A DNA stretch of 64,000 nt from Actinokineospora pegani (lineage in GTDB: Bacteria > Actinomycetota > Actinomycetes > Mycobacteriales > Pseudonocardiaceae), in contig NZ_WHOL01000086.1 in assembly GCF_009745975.1 (NCBI RefSeq), forward strand, positions 1-64,000, read 5' to 3'. Numbering within the stretch: the stretch's first letter is position 1; each line of letters opens with the position of its first letter. The notes beneath the pieces were generated by a model. The model worked only from the letters and a program-made list of their open reading frames with translations, was not told the DNA's origin and did not search any database. Below are positions 23,878-33,109 of the stretch, one piece after another. Both the position numbers and the translations under genes were made by a program.

Positions 23878-24678
23878 ATGGCGGACCGCACGGCCTCGGT
23901 CGAATCGGTGGAGCAGCTCGCGGTGGCCTGGCGCGCCCTGGTCCTGGACCGCGACCCGGCCGCTGACGTCCGGGACCTGCCGGGCATCGCCGTGCGCTGG
24001 GCCGATTGCCGTTTCGCGTTCTGGAACGGCGTCACGCTGACCGACGTGGGCCCGGACGCGGCCCTGCTCGAACAGCGCCTGAGCCAGGTCGCGGACATCA
24101 TGCGCGCGAAGCGGCACCCCGGCTTCCTCTGGCTCTTCGAGGACCTCCTCGACGACGGCGCACGCGCCGCCCTGGGCGCGGCCGCGCAACGGGCGGGCCT
24201 GCGGCACGCCTTCCCCGGCACCGGCATGGCGGGCGATGTGCTGCCCCTCCCCGACCCCCGACACCCAGACCTGGTGTTCGTCCGCGTGACCACCGACGAG
24301 CACCTGCTCGCCTACGCGGACCTCAACTCCCGCGCCTACGGCTTCCCGCTGGAGGACGGCCGCGACGGGATCGCGGGCTCCGCCCTGTGGAAGACCGACG
24401 TGCACGCCTACTTGGCCCTGCGCGAGGGTGTCCCGGTCGCCTGCGCCGCGGCGGTCGAGGCCGCGGGCCGCCTGTTCCTCGCCCTCGTCGCCACCGACCC
24501 CCAGTGGCAGCGCCGGGGCTACGGCGAGGCGGTGACCCGCAAGGCCCTGCACGAGGGCGGGCTGGCCACCGGCCTGACCCGCGCCACCCTGCACGCCACC
24601 GCCGCCGGGGCCCCGGTGTACCGGCGGATCGGCTACCAGCCGAACTCGCCGATCCACTTCTACGGGCTGGCGGGCTGA
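23878..24678 (+). CDS. GNAT-family N-acetyltransferase
   Basis: From the ATG at 23878 (AAGGAG four bases before the TTG codon that precedes it) the protein has 266 residues. The C-terminal GNAT fold is visible: VPVACAAAVEAAGRLFLALV (strands 3-4), ATDPQWQRRGYGEAVTRKAL (acetyl-CoA P-loop Q/RxxGxG) and TLHATAAGAPVYRRIGYQPN. The N-terminal 140 residues are a second, degenerate GNAT-like or substrate-binding region. The acceptor is unknown. The gene stands alone after the sigC terminator and converges with the yihY-like gene. Confidence 0.85.
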   Translation: MADRTASVESVEQLAVAWRALVLDRDPAADVRDLPGIAVRWADCRFAFWNGVTLTDVGPDAALLEQRLSQVADIMRAKRHPGFLWLFEDLLDDGARAALGAAAQRAGLRHAFPGTGMAGDVLPLPDPRHPDLVFVRVTTDEHLLAYADLNSRAYGFPLEDGRDGIAGSALWKTDVHAYLALREGVPVACAAAVEAAGRLFLALVATDPQWQRRGYGEAVTRKALHEGGLATGLTRATLHATAAGAPVYRRIGYQPNSPIHFYGLAG

Positions 24679-24689
24679 CCCGGCGCCCG

Positions 24690-25670
24690 TCAGCGGGTGG
24701 GGGCGTCGGGGACCTGGGCGCGGTCCGCGTCGTCGAAGGCCCGGGTGTCGCGGGGCGGGAGGACCGGGTCGTCGTCGTCGATCTCGGCGTCGGTGGTCTT
24801 GCCCTCGGTGACGGCCTTGGCGCGCACCAGCTCGGCGTCGAGTTCGGCGCCGAGGAGGACGGCGATGTTGGAGATCCACAGCCAGACCAGGAAGGCGATG
24901 ATTCCGCCGAGGGAGCCGTAGGTCTTGTTGTACGAGCCGAAGTTGGCGACGTAGAAGGCGAAGCCCGCCGACGCGACCACCCAGAGCACGACGGCGAGGA
25001 TGCCGCCGGGGCTGAGCCAGCGGAACGAGGGGTGGCGGACGTTGGGCGCGGCCCAGTACAGGAACGCGAACACGAGGCTGACGATCAGGGCGATGACCGG
25101 CCACTTGGCGATCTCCCAGATCAGCACGCCGGTCGAGCCGATGCCCAGCGCCGAGCCCAGGCGCTCGGCGACGGCGCCGGTGGCCGCGATGCCCACGACG
25201 CACACCGTCAGCAGCACCACCACGACCGCCGTCAGGCCCACGCGCACCGGGAGCGTCTTCCAGACCGGGCGGCCCTCGGGCATCTCGTAGATGGAGTTCG
25301 AGGCGCGCATGAACGCCGCGACGTACCCGCTCGCCGTCCACAGCGCGCCCAGCAACCCGATGATCGCCAGCGGCCCGGCCACCCCCGAGGTCTCCTGCAG
25401 CCCCGAGATGGCCCCGGTGACGACCTCCGCCGTGTCCGCGGGCAGCAGCTCGTTGATGTTGTCCACCAGCGTCTGGGTGGCCGACGGCCCGAGCATCGCC
25501 AGCAGCGAGGTCACCACGATGATCGCCGGGAACAGCGACAGCACCCCGTAGTAGGTGAGTGCCGCCGCCCAGTCGATCAGGTTGTCGCGGTTGAACTGCC
25601 GCACCGTGCTCTTGAGCACTGTGAACCATGACTGCTTGGGCAGGTCAGTGGGTGTGTCCACGTTCGCCAT
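24690..25670 (-). CDS. YihY/BrkB-family inner membrane protein
   Basis: The ATG at 25670 gives 326 residues; the frame extends upstream through the next gene but only this part is protein-like. Six membrane segments are visible. Family motifs are DNLIDWAAALTYYGVLSLFP, GLLGALWTASGYVAAFMRAS, KTLPVRVGLTAVVVVLLTV, RWLSPGGILAVVLWVVAS and LGGIIAFLVWLWISNIAVLL. The C-terminus is an acidic tail (IDDDDPVLPP). The family was once called RNase BN in error, and its transport role is unclear. The gene may form an operon with the SGNH hydrolase gene upstream (48 bp gap). Confidence 0.9.
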   Translation of the reverse strand: MANVDTPTDLPKQSWFTVLKSTVRQFNRDNLIDWAAALTYYGVLSLFPAIIVVTSLLAMLGPSATQTLVDNINELLPADTAEVVTGAISGLQETSGVAGPLAIIGLLGALWTASGYVAAFMRASNSIYEMPEGRPVWKTLPVRVGLTAVVVVLLTVCVVGIAATGAVAERLGSALGIGSTGVLIWEIAKWPVIALIVSLVFAFLYWAAPNVRHPSFRWLSPGGILAVVLWVVASAGFAFYVANFGSYNKTYGSLGGIIAFLVWLWISNIAVLLGAELDAELVRAKAVTEGKTTDAEIDDDDPVLPPRDTRAFDDADRAQVPDAPTR

Positions 25671-25717
25671 GGATGTCTCCGCCTTCCGGGTCGCCCTTCT
25701 GGTACCCCCGAATCCGC

Positions 25718-26332
25718 TCAGTAATCTCCGACGCTCCGCTTTCGCGCGGCGCTGAGGACGTGCGGGGCGAGGGCGTCGGCGATGAGGGCGTACCCGCGCG
25801 GGGAGGGGTGGAAGCGGTCGGCGGAGAACAGGCCGGGGTCGGCGCGGAAGGTGGTGAACAGCTCGGCCCCGACCGCGGCGACCGAGCCGCCCGCGCGGTC
25901 GACGGCGTCGGCCTGCGCGCCCGCGTAGAGCGCGCTCGCGTGGCGGACCAGCTCGCGGTAGGGCGCCGGGATCGCCGAGACGATGCTGAGGTCCGGGGCG
26001 GTGGCCACGACGACGGCCGCGCCGACACCGGTGAGGGTCGCCACCGCCGCGCCCAGCAGGCCCGCGCCCTCCTGGGGCGGGGTCAGCGACTTCACGTCGT
26101 TGGCCCCGATGACGATGAGGGCCAGGTCGACCGTGGACGCCGTCGCGGCCCGCACCTGGGGCGCGAGGTCGGCGGAACGGGCGCCGGACACCGCGTGGAC
26201 GTGCGACTCGACCGGGTGGCCCGCGCGGCGCAGTGTCTCGGTCAGGCGATGACCGAGTGTCTGGTCGGCGCTGGCACACCCGACGCCGGCGGCGAGCGAG
26301 TCGCCGAGGACGTGGAAGTGGAGGGTGCTCAC
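25718..26332 (-). CDS. SGNH/GDSL-family hydrolase
   Basis: The 204-residue protein has the four SGNH blocks: block I HVLGDSLAAGVGC (nucleophile Ser), block II SGARSADL, block III VIGANDVKSL, and block V FSADRFHPSPRGYALIAD with the catalytic Asp and His. It has no signal peptide, so it is probably a cytoplasmic esterase or lipase. Substrate unknown. Confidence 0.9.
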   Translation of the reverse strand: MSTLHFHVLGDSLAAGVGCASADQTLGHRLTETLRRAGHPVESHVHAVSGARSADLAPQVRAATASTVDLALIVIGANDVKSLTPPQEGAGLLGAAVATLTGVGAAVVVATAPDLSIVSAIPAPYRELVRHASALYAGAQADAVDRAGGSVAAVGAELFTTFRADPGLFSADRFHPSPRGYALIADALAPHVLSAARKRSVGDY

Positions 26333-26431
26333 CCCTGTCCAACGCGGACCGCGCCCCGCTTGCTCCTGTCCGCGCGGAGGGCTTGGTCATAGCCCCGGCG
26401 CGGAGGAGCCCGCGGGGGTGGCCCGGCCGCG

Positions 26432-27430
26432 TCAGGCCGGGGGCGTGCCGTCGCCGAACGGGCGGCCGCCGAGGCGATCGCGGCCGTGCTCGGTGTGCCA
26501 CCCCGACAGGTCGGGGCCCTTCGGGACGATCGCCGTCGGGTTGATGTCGGTGTGCACCACGTAGTAGTGCCGCTTGATCTGGTCGAAGTCGACCGTGTCA
26601 CCGAAGCCGGGGGTCTGGAACAGGTCCCTGGCGTAGGCCCACAGGTTCGGCATCTCGGTCAGCTTCTCGCGGTTGCACTTGAAGTGGCCGTGGTAGACCG
26701 CGTCGAAGCGGACGAGCGTGGTGAACAGGCGCACGTCGGACTCGGTGATGGTGTCGCCGACGAGGAAGCGGCGGTCGGCGAGCAGGTCCTCCAGCCAGTC
26801 CAGGGCGGTCCACAGGCGGTCGTACGCGGCCTCGTAGCTCTCCTGGCTGCCTGCGAACCCACAGCGGTACACGCCGTTGTTGACCTCGGTGTAGACCCGC
26901 TTGTTGATCGTGTCCATCTCGGCGCGGTGGGCCTCGGGCCACAGGTCCGGGGCGCCCTCGCGGTGGTACCGGCGCCACTGGGTGGACAGGTCCTCGGTCA
27001 TCTGCGCGAAGTCGTTGGTGACCACGGCGCCGGTGGTGGTGTCGACGATGGCCGGGACGGTGATGCCGCGCGGGTACTCGGGGTCGCGCTTGAGGTAGGC
27101 CTCCCGCAGCCGCTCGACGCCCAGCACCGGGTCGCGGCCGTCCGGGTCGAGGTCGAACGTCCACGAGCGCGAGTCGTGCACCGGGCCCGCCAGACCCAGC
27201 GACAGCACGTCCTCGAGGCCGAGCAGCCGGTGCACGATGATCGCCCGGTTCGCCCACGGGCAGGCGCGTGCGGCGATCAGCCGGTAGCGGCCCGGCTCGA
27301 CCGGGAAGCCGTCGGCGCCGTCTGCGGTGATCCGGGTCTGGATGTAGCGGGTGTCGCGGGTGAACTCCTTGCCCCGCACCGAGTACTTGCCGCCCTCGGC
27401 GTGCTCGGGGAGCTGCTGGTCCTCACTCAT
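26432..27430 (-). CDS. Glutathionyl-hydroquinone-reductase-like (ECM4/Xi-class GST) protein
   Basis: From the ATG at 27430 the protein has 332 residues. The N-terminal thioredoxin-fold part has the active-site Cys in AARACPWANRAIIVHRLLGL, then TVPAIVDTTTGAVVTNDFAQ. The C-terminal helical GST domain contains FAGSQESYEAAYDRLWTALD, ITESDVRLFTTLVRFDAVYH and RHYYVVHTDINPT, all typical of the Xi class (YqjG/ECM4). These enzymes reduce glutathionyl-hydroquinones. Actinobacteria use mycothiol, so the thiol partner is probably mycothiol (inference). Confidence 0.9.
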   Translation of the reverse strand: MSEDQQLPEHAEGGKYSVRGKEFTRDTRYIQTRITADGADGFPVEPGRYRLIAARACPWANRAIIVHRLLGLEDVLSLGLAGPVHDSRSWTFDLDPDGRDPVLGVERLREAYLKRDPEYPRGITVPAIVDTTTGAVVTNDFAQMTEDLSTQWRRYHREGAPDLWPEAHRAEMDTINKRVYTEVNNGVYRCGFAGSQESYEAAYDRLWTALDWLEDLLADRRFLVGDTITESDVRLFTTLVRFDAVYHGHFKCNREKLTEMPNLWAYARDLFQTPGFGDTVDFDQIKRHYYVVHTDINPTAIVPKGPDLSGWHTEHGRDRLGGRPFGDGTPPA

Positions 27431-27587
27431 GGCACCGACCCTACGGCGTCTCCCCGGGGGGCACACCGTGGCGACGGATGACCGGGGGCGCTGACCGCGG
27501 CCGCCATGTCACCTGGATGCCCAGAGTCACCCGAACGTGACTCGTCGTATGTTGGTCGGTGACCGCACGAGCGTTCGAGGGGTGCAC

Positions 27588-30500
27588 ATGACGCCTGTCC
27601 CACCCGACGTCCAACCCCCGCTGGACTCGGTGACCGCCGTGGTGCGCGCCGGGGACGAGCGGCTGCTGCCGAAGATCCGGGCGATCATGTCCGGGTACGC
27701 CGACCGGCCCGCGATGGCGTGGCGGGAGCGGACCGCCTCCCTGTCGCGCGAGTACACGCGGGCCACCTACGGCGAGCTGTGGTCGGCGAGCGAGGCCCTC
27801 GCGGCGGCCTGGGCGGGCGACAGCCGGACGCGGGCAGGCGCGGGGTCGTTCGTCGCCACGCTGGGCTTCACGAGCCCGGACCACACCCGCGTCGACCTGG
27901 CGGTGGTCCGCCTGGGCGGGGTGGCGGTGCCGTTGCCGTCCGCCGCCCCCGCCGACCAGCTCGTGCCGGTCATCGCGGAGGCCGAGCCGCTGGTGCTGGC
28001 CACGAGCGAGGACCGGTTGCCCGCCGCCGTGGCCGCCGTGCTGGCCACCACCTCGGTCCGCCGCGTGGTCGTGTTCGACACCGACACCGACACCGGTTCG
28101 GCCGCGGTCGAGGAGGCGCGTGCGGCGCTGGCCTGCTCCCCCGTCGTGCTCACCACGCTGGCCGAGGACGTCGCGCTCGGCTCGGACCTGCCGCCCGCGC
28201 CCGAGCCGGAGTGGGACACCGACGACCCGCTGGCGCTGCTGGTGTACACCTCCGGCAGCACCGGGGCGCCCAAGGGCGCGATGTACACCGAGCGGCGGGT
28301 GTCGTCGCTGTGGGCCAACATGTGGGGCGACCCGGACGCCGGGGTCACCAGCCTGGTCTACCTGCCGATGAGCCACGCGCTGGGCCGCACGGGCCTGTTC
28401 AGCGTCTTCACGCGCGGTGGGACCGCCCACTTCGCCGCCAGCGCCGACCAGTCGACGCTGCTCGAGGACCTGTCGCTGACCCGCCCGACGGAGCTGCTGC
28501 TGGTGCCGAGGGTCTGCGAGCTGCTCCACCAGCACCACCGGTCCCTGGTGGACAAGGGCATGTCCGAGGAGGCGGCCGGGGCGGCGCTGCGCGACGACGT
28601 GCTCGGCGGCCGGGTGGCCGGGGCGACCTGCGGGTCGGCCCCGCTGTCGGCCGAGCTGGGCCGGTTCATGACCGAGCTGCTCGGCTTCGACCTGCGCAAC
28701 GGCTACGGCAGCACCGAGGCCGGGATGATCACCGCCGACAACAGGGTTCTGCGCCCGCCCGTGCTCGACTACAAGCTCGTCGACGTCCCCGAGCTGGGCT
28801 ACTACACCACCGACAGCCCGCACCCGCGCGGCGAGCTGCTGCTCAAGTCGCTGACCACCGTGCCGGGCTACTACAAGCGCCCCGAGCTCAACGCCCAGAC
28901 CTTCGACGACGACGGCTTCTACCGCACGGGCGACATCATGGCCGAGGTCGCGCCGGACGAGCTCGTCCACGTCGACCGCCGCAAGAACGTGCTCAAGCTG
29001 GCCCAGGGCGAGTTCGTCGCGGTCGCGCACCTGGAATCGGTCTTCGCGGCCAGCCCGCTGGTCCACCAGGTCTACGTCTACGGGAGCAGCGAGCGCTCCT
29101 TCCTGCTGGCGGTGGTGGTGCCCACCGAGGACGCTCTCGCCAAGCACGGCGCGGGCGTCCGCGAGCGGGTCCTGGACTCCTTCCGGGGTGCCGAGCTGAA
29201 CTCCTACGAGATCCCGCGTGACATCATCATCGAGCCCACGCCGTTCTCCCTCGCGGAGGGCCTGCTCTCCGACTCGAACAAGCAGTTGCGCCCCCGCCTG
29301 CGGGACAAGTACGGCCAGGCGTTGGAGGACCGCTACACCGAGTTGGCCCGAGGCGAGCAGGACGGACTACGCGAGTTGCGCCGCACCGGCCACGAACGCC
29401 CCGTGGTCGAGACCGTCGGTCGCGCCGCGCACGCCCTGCTCGGCACCGCGGGCTCGGAGCCCACCCCCACCGCCCGCTTCATCGAACTCGGCGGCGACTC
29501 CCTGTCAGCCCTCGCGTTCTCCCGCGTCCTGCACGACATCTTCGGCGTCGAGGTTCCCGTCAGCGTCGTCATCAGCCCCGCCAACGACCTGGCCGCCATC
29601 GCCGCCCACATCACCGCGGGCGCGGCCCGCCCCACCGCCTCCGGTGCGCACGGCCCGGGCGGCGTGCACGCCCGCGACCTGACCCTCGACAAGTTCATCG
29701 ACCCCGAGACCCGCACCGCCGCACCCGGCCTCCCGGCCGTCACCGGCCCCCCGAACACGGTGCTGCTCACCGGCGCCAACGGCTACTTGGGACGCTTCCT
29801 CTGCCTGGAGTGGCTGGAACGCTTGGCGCCCACCAACGGAACCCTGCTGTGCGTAGTGCGAGGGACCGACGCCGAGTCAGCCCGCGCCCGTCTGGACACC
29901 GCCTTCGACAGCGGGGACCCCGAACTCCTCCACCACTACCGCGCACTCGCCGACAACCTCACCGTGCTGGCGGGCGACATCGGCGAACACAACCTGGGCC
30001 TGGACCATCCCACGTGGACGCGCCTGGCCGAGACCGTGGACCTCATCGTCCACCCCGCCGCCCTCGTCAACCACATGCTCCCCTACGACCAACTCTTCGG
30101 CCCCAACGTGACAGGCACCGCCGAGCTGATCCGCCTGGCCATCACCACCCGCGTCAAGCCCATCACCTACCTCTCGACCGTAGCCGTCCTGCACCCCGGT
30201 TTCACCGAGGACGCGGACGCACGCACCGCCACCCCGACCCGCCCCGTCGACGAGACTTACGCGAACGGCTACGCGACAAGCAAGTGGGCGGGCGAGGTAC
30301 TGCTGCGCGAGGCCCACGACCTGTGCGGCCTGCCGGTGCGGGTCTTCCGCTCGGACATGATCCTGGCCCACACCCGCTACACCGGCCAACTCAACACCTC
30401 GGACATGATCACCCGCCTCCTGTTCAGCGTGCTGGCCACCGGCCTGGCCCCCGCCTCCTTCTACACAAGCGACAGCCGCGCCCACTACGACGGCCTCCCA

Positions 30501-30902
30501 GTCGATTTCACAGCCAAGGCCATCACCACCCTGGGCAGCGACTTCACCGGCTACCGCTCCTTCAACACCCTCAACCCCCACGCGGACGGCCACTCCCTCG
30601 ACCTCTTCATGACCTGGCTCGCCGACGCGGGCCACCCCATCCACCGGATCCCCGACTACGACGACTGGCTGCGACGGCTGGAGCAGGCCTTGCGCACCCT
30701 CCCGGAGCACAAGCGGCGGCACTCGCTGCTGCCCCTCATGCAAGCCTTCGCCGAACCCGCGACACCGGTCGACGGCCCCTCGGCCGACGCCGACGGGTTC
30801 CGCGCCGCTGTCCTGGAGGCCACGGGCGAGGACGTCCCCCAGATCACCCCGGAGTTGGTGGTCAAGTACGCCAGCGACCTCAAGGCCCTGGAAGTCCTGT
30901 AA
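27588..30902 (+). CDS. car: Carboxylic acid reductase (A-PCP-R)
   Basis: The ATG at 27588 gives 1104 residues, slightly short of the usual 1150-1180. The adenylation domain has LLVYTSGSTGAPKGAMYTER (about 220-240), NGYGSTEAGMI and YRTGDIM, and KNVLKLAQGEFVAVAHLESV. The carrier domain has ELGGDSLSALAFSRVL (about 633-648), whose Ser takes the phosphopantetheine arm. The reductase domain has VLLTGANGYLGRFLCLEWLE (about 725-745) and the Tyr-x3-Lys of YATSKWAGE (about 895). CARs reduce fatty and aromatic acids to aldehydes with ATP and NADPH. No phosphopantetheinyl transferase gene lies in the window. The gene stands alone. Confidence 0.95.
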   Translation: MTPVPPDVQPPLDSVTAVVRAGDERLLPKIRAIMSGYADRPAMAWRERTASLSREYTRATYGELWSASEALAAAWAGDSRTRAGAGSFVATLGFTSPDHTRVDLAVVRLGGVAVPLPSAAPADQLVPVIAEAEPLVLATSEDRLPAAVAAVLATTSVRRVVVFDTDTDTGSAAVEEARAALACSPVVLTTLAEDVALGSDLPPAPEPEWDTDDPLALLVYTSGSTGAPKGAMYTERRVSSLWANMWGDPDAGVTSLVYLPMSHALGRTGLFSVFTRGGTAHFAASADQSTLLEDLSLTRPTELLLVPRVCELLHQHHRSLVDKGMSEEAAGAALRDDVLGGRVAGATCGSAPLSAELGRFMTELLGFDLRNGYGSTEAGMITADNRVLRPPVLDYKLVDVPELGYYTTDSPHPRGELLLKSLTTVPGYYKRPELNAQTFDDDGFYRTGDIMAEVAPDELVHVDRRKNVLKLAQGEFVAVAHLESVFAASPLVHQVYVYGSSERSFLLAVVVPTEDALAKHGAGVRERVLDSFRGAELNSYEIPRDIIIEPTPFSLAEGLLSDSNKQLRPRLRDKYGQALEDRYTELARGEQDGLRELRRTGHERPVVETVGRAAHALLGTAGSEPTPTARFIELGGDSLSALAFSRVLHDIFGVEVPVSVVISPANDLAAIAAHITAGAARPTASGAHGPGGVHARDLTLDKFIDPETRTAAPGLPAVTGPPNTVLLTGANGYLGRFLCLEWLERLAPTNGTLLCVVRGTDAESARARLDTAFDSGDPELLHHYRALADNLTVLAGDIGEHNLGLDHPTWTRLAETVDLIVHPAALVNHMLPYDQLFGPNVTGTAELIRLAITTRVKPITYLSTVAVLHPGFTEDADARTATPTRPVDETYANGYATSKWAGEVLLREAHDLCGLPVRVFRSDMILAHTRYTGQLNTSDMITRLLFSVLATGLAPASFYTSDSRAHYDGLPVDFTAKAITTLGSDFTGYRSFNTLNPHADGHSLDLFMTWLADAGHPIHRIPDYDDWLRRLEQALRTLPEHKRRHSLLPLMQAFAEPATPVDGPSADADGFRAAVLEATGEDVPQITPELVVKYASDLKALEVL

Positions 30903-31056
30903 GGACAGGAGGGCGTCCCGCGATGAACTGGCCGACTCCGCCACATGCGCGTGACCCCGCCCCTTCCCTTCACCCTTACGGCTGCGGCGACCGTGAAACG
31001 TAAGCCGTACGGTGAATTCCCGGGCGCATCCCCGCACTCGAGCACCGGGAGCGTCC

Positions 31057-31287
31057 ATGCGCACCACGTTGTCGCACCGCACCCTGTCTGCCACCACCAT
31101 CGCTCTCACCGTGGCAGGGATCATGGCCACGACGGCACCGACCGCCCAGGCGACGACCTACACCTACTGCTCGACCGGCTCCAGCTTGCAGTGGTCCTCA
31201 TCGCCGACGGGTGCACAGTTCAATACAGCTAACCTCTTATCGCGCCCCGCGCGATCGCAGACGGCATTGCTCACCGCGATCCGATGA
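31057..31287 (+). pseudogene. Truncated small secreted protein
   Basis: From the ATG at 31057 a clear Sec signal peptide is visible (MRTTLSHRTLSATTIALTVA, cleavage probably after TAQA). About 25 residues of mature protein follow (TTYTYCSTGSSLQWSSSPTG). The frame then runs without protein character into an IS5-type transposase fragment at about 31290. The mature part is probably cut off by the insertion event. GAGCACCGGGAGCG before the ATG is a weak Shine-Dalgarno. Confidence 0.5.
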
Positions 31288-31290
31288 CCC

Positions 31291-31416
31291 GTGGAACGCA
31301 CCTTCGCCTGGCTCAAGAATCACCGTCGCCCGCGTATCCGCACCGAACGACGAACCAGCACCCACCAGGTCATCCTCAGCCTCGCCCGCTCGTCTGCCTC
31401 CGCGAACTCGTCCTGA
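31291..31416 (+). pseudogene. 3' end of an IS5-family transposase gene
   Basis: The 41 codons read VERTFAWLKNHRRPRIRTER and end ILSLARSSASANSS at the TGA at 31414. VERTFAWLxxxRRLRIRxER is the conserved C-terminal motif, with the last catalytic Glu, of IS5-group transposases. It differs in type from the fragments at 9.2 and 13.5 kb. Nothing else of the element remains. Confidence 0.7.
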
Positions 31417-31439
31417 ACTGATCTCTGATAGGAGCAGGC

Positions 31440-32693
31440 TCAGGCGGTGGCGAGGCGGGCGCGGGTGCGGGTGCGGGACGTGGTGGTGAGGGCGGCCCAG
31501 GAGACGATGACGCCCGCGGTCATGGTGGCGGACATGGCCAGGGCGTCGTTGCCGAGGACTCCGACGAGGGGGGCGACCAGGGCGCCGATGCCGAACTGGG
31601 TGGCGCCCAGGAGGGCGGCGGCGGTGCCCGCCGCCTCGCCGTGGCGGGACAGGGCCAAGGCCGGGGAGTTGGGGAGGACGAAGCCGACGGCCGCGAGGAG
31701 GAAGGTGAGGGTGGTCAGGAAGCCGATGAGGCCGCCGAAACCGGTGGCGGAGACCAGGACGAACACGGCTCCCGCGACGACCGCGGCGGACAGGGAGCGC
31801 TGGACGATGACCTCGGCCGTCCAGCGGCGCAGGAGCACGACGTTGACCTGGGCGGCGCCGATGATGGCCACCGCGCCGAGGGCGAAGACGAAGCCGAACT
31901 GCTGCTGGTCGAGGCCGTAGCCGCCCTGCAGGACGAACGACGAGCCGGACACGTAGGCCATCAGCGCCGACATGCCCATCGCCGAGGTCAGGGCGAGCAC
32001 GACGAACTCGCGGTCGGCCAGCAGGGTCCGGTAGTTGCCCAGCACCGAGCGGACCGTCGCCGGGGAGCGCCGGTCCTCGGGCAGCGTCTCGGTCAGACCG
32101 ACGACGGCCACCACCGTGAGGATCGCGCCGAGCAGGGCCAGCACGGCGAACACCCAGCGCCACGACCCGGCCAGCAGCACGGCCGCGCCCAGCGACGGGG
32201 CCAGGATCGGGGCCGCGCCCATCACCAGCATCAGCCGGGACATCACCGTCGCGGCGGCGCGCCCGGTGAACAGGTCGCGGACCACGGCCAGCGCGACGAC
32301 CATCGCCGCGGCCGCGCCGACGCCCTGCAGGACCCGCACCAGCCCCAGGATCAGCACGTTCGGCGCGATCAGGCACAGCAGCGACGCCACGACGTGCACC
32401 ACCACCCCCGCGATCAGCGGCTTGCGCCTGCCCAGCGCGTCGGACATCGGGCCGATGAGCAGTTGGCCGATCGCGAGACCGAGCAGGGTGCCGGTCAGGG
32501 TGAGCTGCACCGACGATGACGACGCCGCCAGGTCGGAGCTGAGAGCTGGTAGCGCGGGCAGGTACATATCGATCGTGAGTGGCCCGAGGGCGATCAGCGC
32601 GCCGAGGACGAGGATCACCCGCAGGCGCGCCCGACCGGTCGGCGCGGGCGCGCTGGTGCCGGACGAGGGCGCGGAAAGCGTGGGGTTCTCCAT
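31440..32693 (-). CDS. Bcr/CflA-type MFS drug exporter
   Basis: The 417-residue protein has 12 hydrophobic segments. Signature motifs are LGPLTIDMYLPALPAL in TM1 (typical of Bcr/CflA), GQLLIGPMSDALGRRKPLIA (MFS motif A after TM2), RVLQGVGAAAAMVVALAVVR (TM4), GAAPILAPSLGAAVLLAGSW (motif C, antiporter, TM5) and a C-terminal half with GATQFGIGALVAPLVGVL. The family exports drugs or small metabolites by proton antiport. The substrate is unknown. The gene is followed by IS debris and preceded by a broken regulator. Confidence 0.9.
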   Translation of the reverse strand: MENPTLSAPSSGTSAPAPTGRARLRVILVLGALIALGPLTIDMYLPALPALSSDLAASSSSVQLTLTGTLLGLAIGQLLIGPMSDALGRRKPLIAGVVVHVVASLLCLIAPNVLILGLVRVLQGVGAAAAMVVALAVVRDLFTGRAAATVMSRLMLVMGAAPILAPSLGAAVLLAGSWRWVFAVLALLGAILTVVAVVGLTETLPEDRRSPATVRSVLGNYRTLLADREFVVLALTSAMGMSALMAYVSGSSFVLQGGYGLDQQQFGFVFALGAVAIIGAAQVNVVLLRRWTAEVIVQRSLSAAVVAGAVFVLVSATGFGGLIGFLTTLTFLLAAVGFVLPNSPALALSRHGEAAGTAAALLGATQFGIGALVAPLVGVLGNDALAMSATMTAGVIVSWAALTTTSRTRTRARLATA

Positions 32694-32807
32694 GGGGGCA
32701 CCTTTCGCCGGAATGGGCGTGACAGCAGTGGACAGCTCGTGTGCCGCCGAGGTTATTCCGGGGGTCTGACATTCTTGGTGTTGCTCACACCTGGGGGCAG
32801 ATGTGGT

Positions 32808-33105
32808 TCAGGCGGCAACCATTTCGCCGAGCGAACGCAGGCGCTCAGCCGACTCCGGCCCCTTGGGCGCACAGGTGCAGGCTGGGATCGCTGGGCAATG
32901 CGAGAACCTCGAACGTAACCAGCAATTCACCGATGAACGGGTTGTTGATCCGCTCGCCGCCGTGGCTGTTCTCGGAGAACCGACCGGCCTCCGCACGTGA
33001 CGCGACCACAGTGGACTTCGCGTCCTGCTCACACTCCGGGTGCGGCTCCCGCGCGCCGGGGTGCGGGAACACCAGCTTCGCCGCGGTGCGCTCGGTCAGC
33101 GCACC
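32808..33105 (-). pseudogene. C-terminal remnant of an MmyB-type XRE regulator
   Basis: On the minus strand the first frame reads TERTAAKLVFPHPGAREPHP, ECEQDAKSTVVASRAEAGRF and NPFIGELLVTFEVLALPSDP. It then shifts near 32880 into GPESAERLRSLGEMVAA and ends at 32808. HPxxGELxLxxEVLxLPxDPxxxLxxYxAxPGSxSxExLRLL is the pattern of the MmyB ligand-binding domain. The N-terminal helix-turn-helix is gone, replaced by the 3' end of aftA at 33110. A complete member of the family is encoded at 52116. Confidence 0.65.
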
Positions 33106-33109
33106 GGTC

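Noticed and set aside
31641-32519. Plus-strand frame rich in Asp, Gly, Gln and Arg over the MFS gene
   Set aside because: It is an antisense shadow of the exporter.
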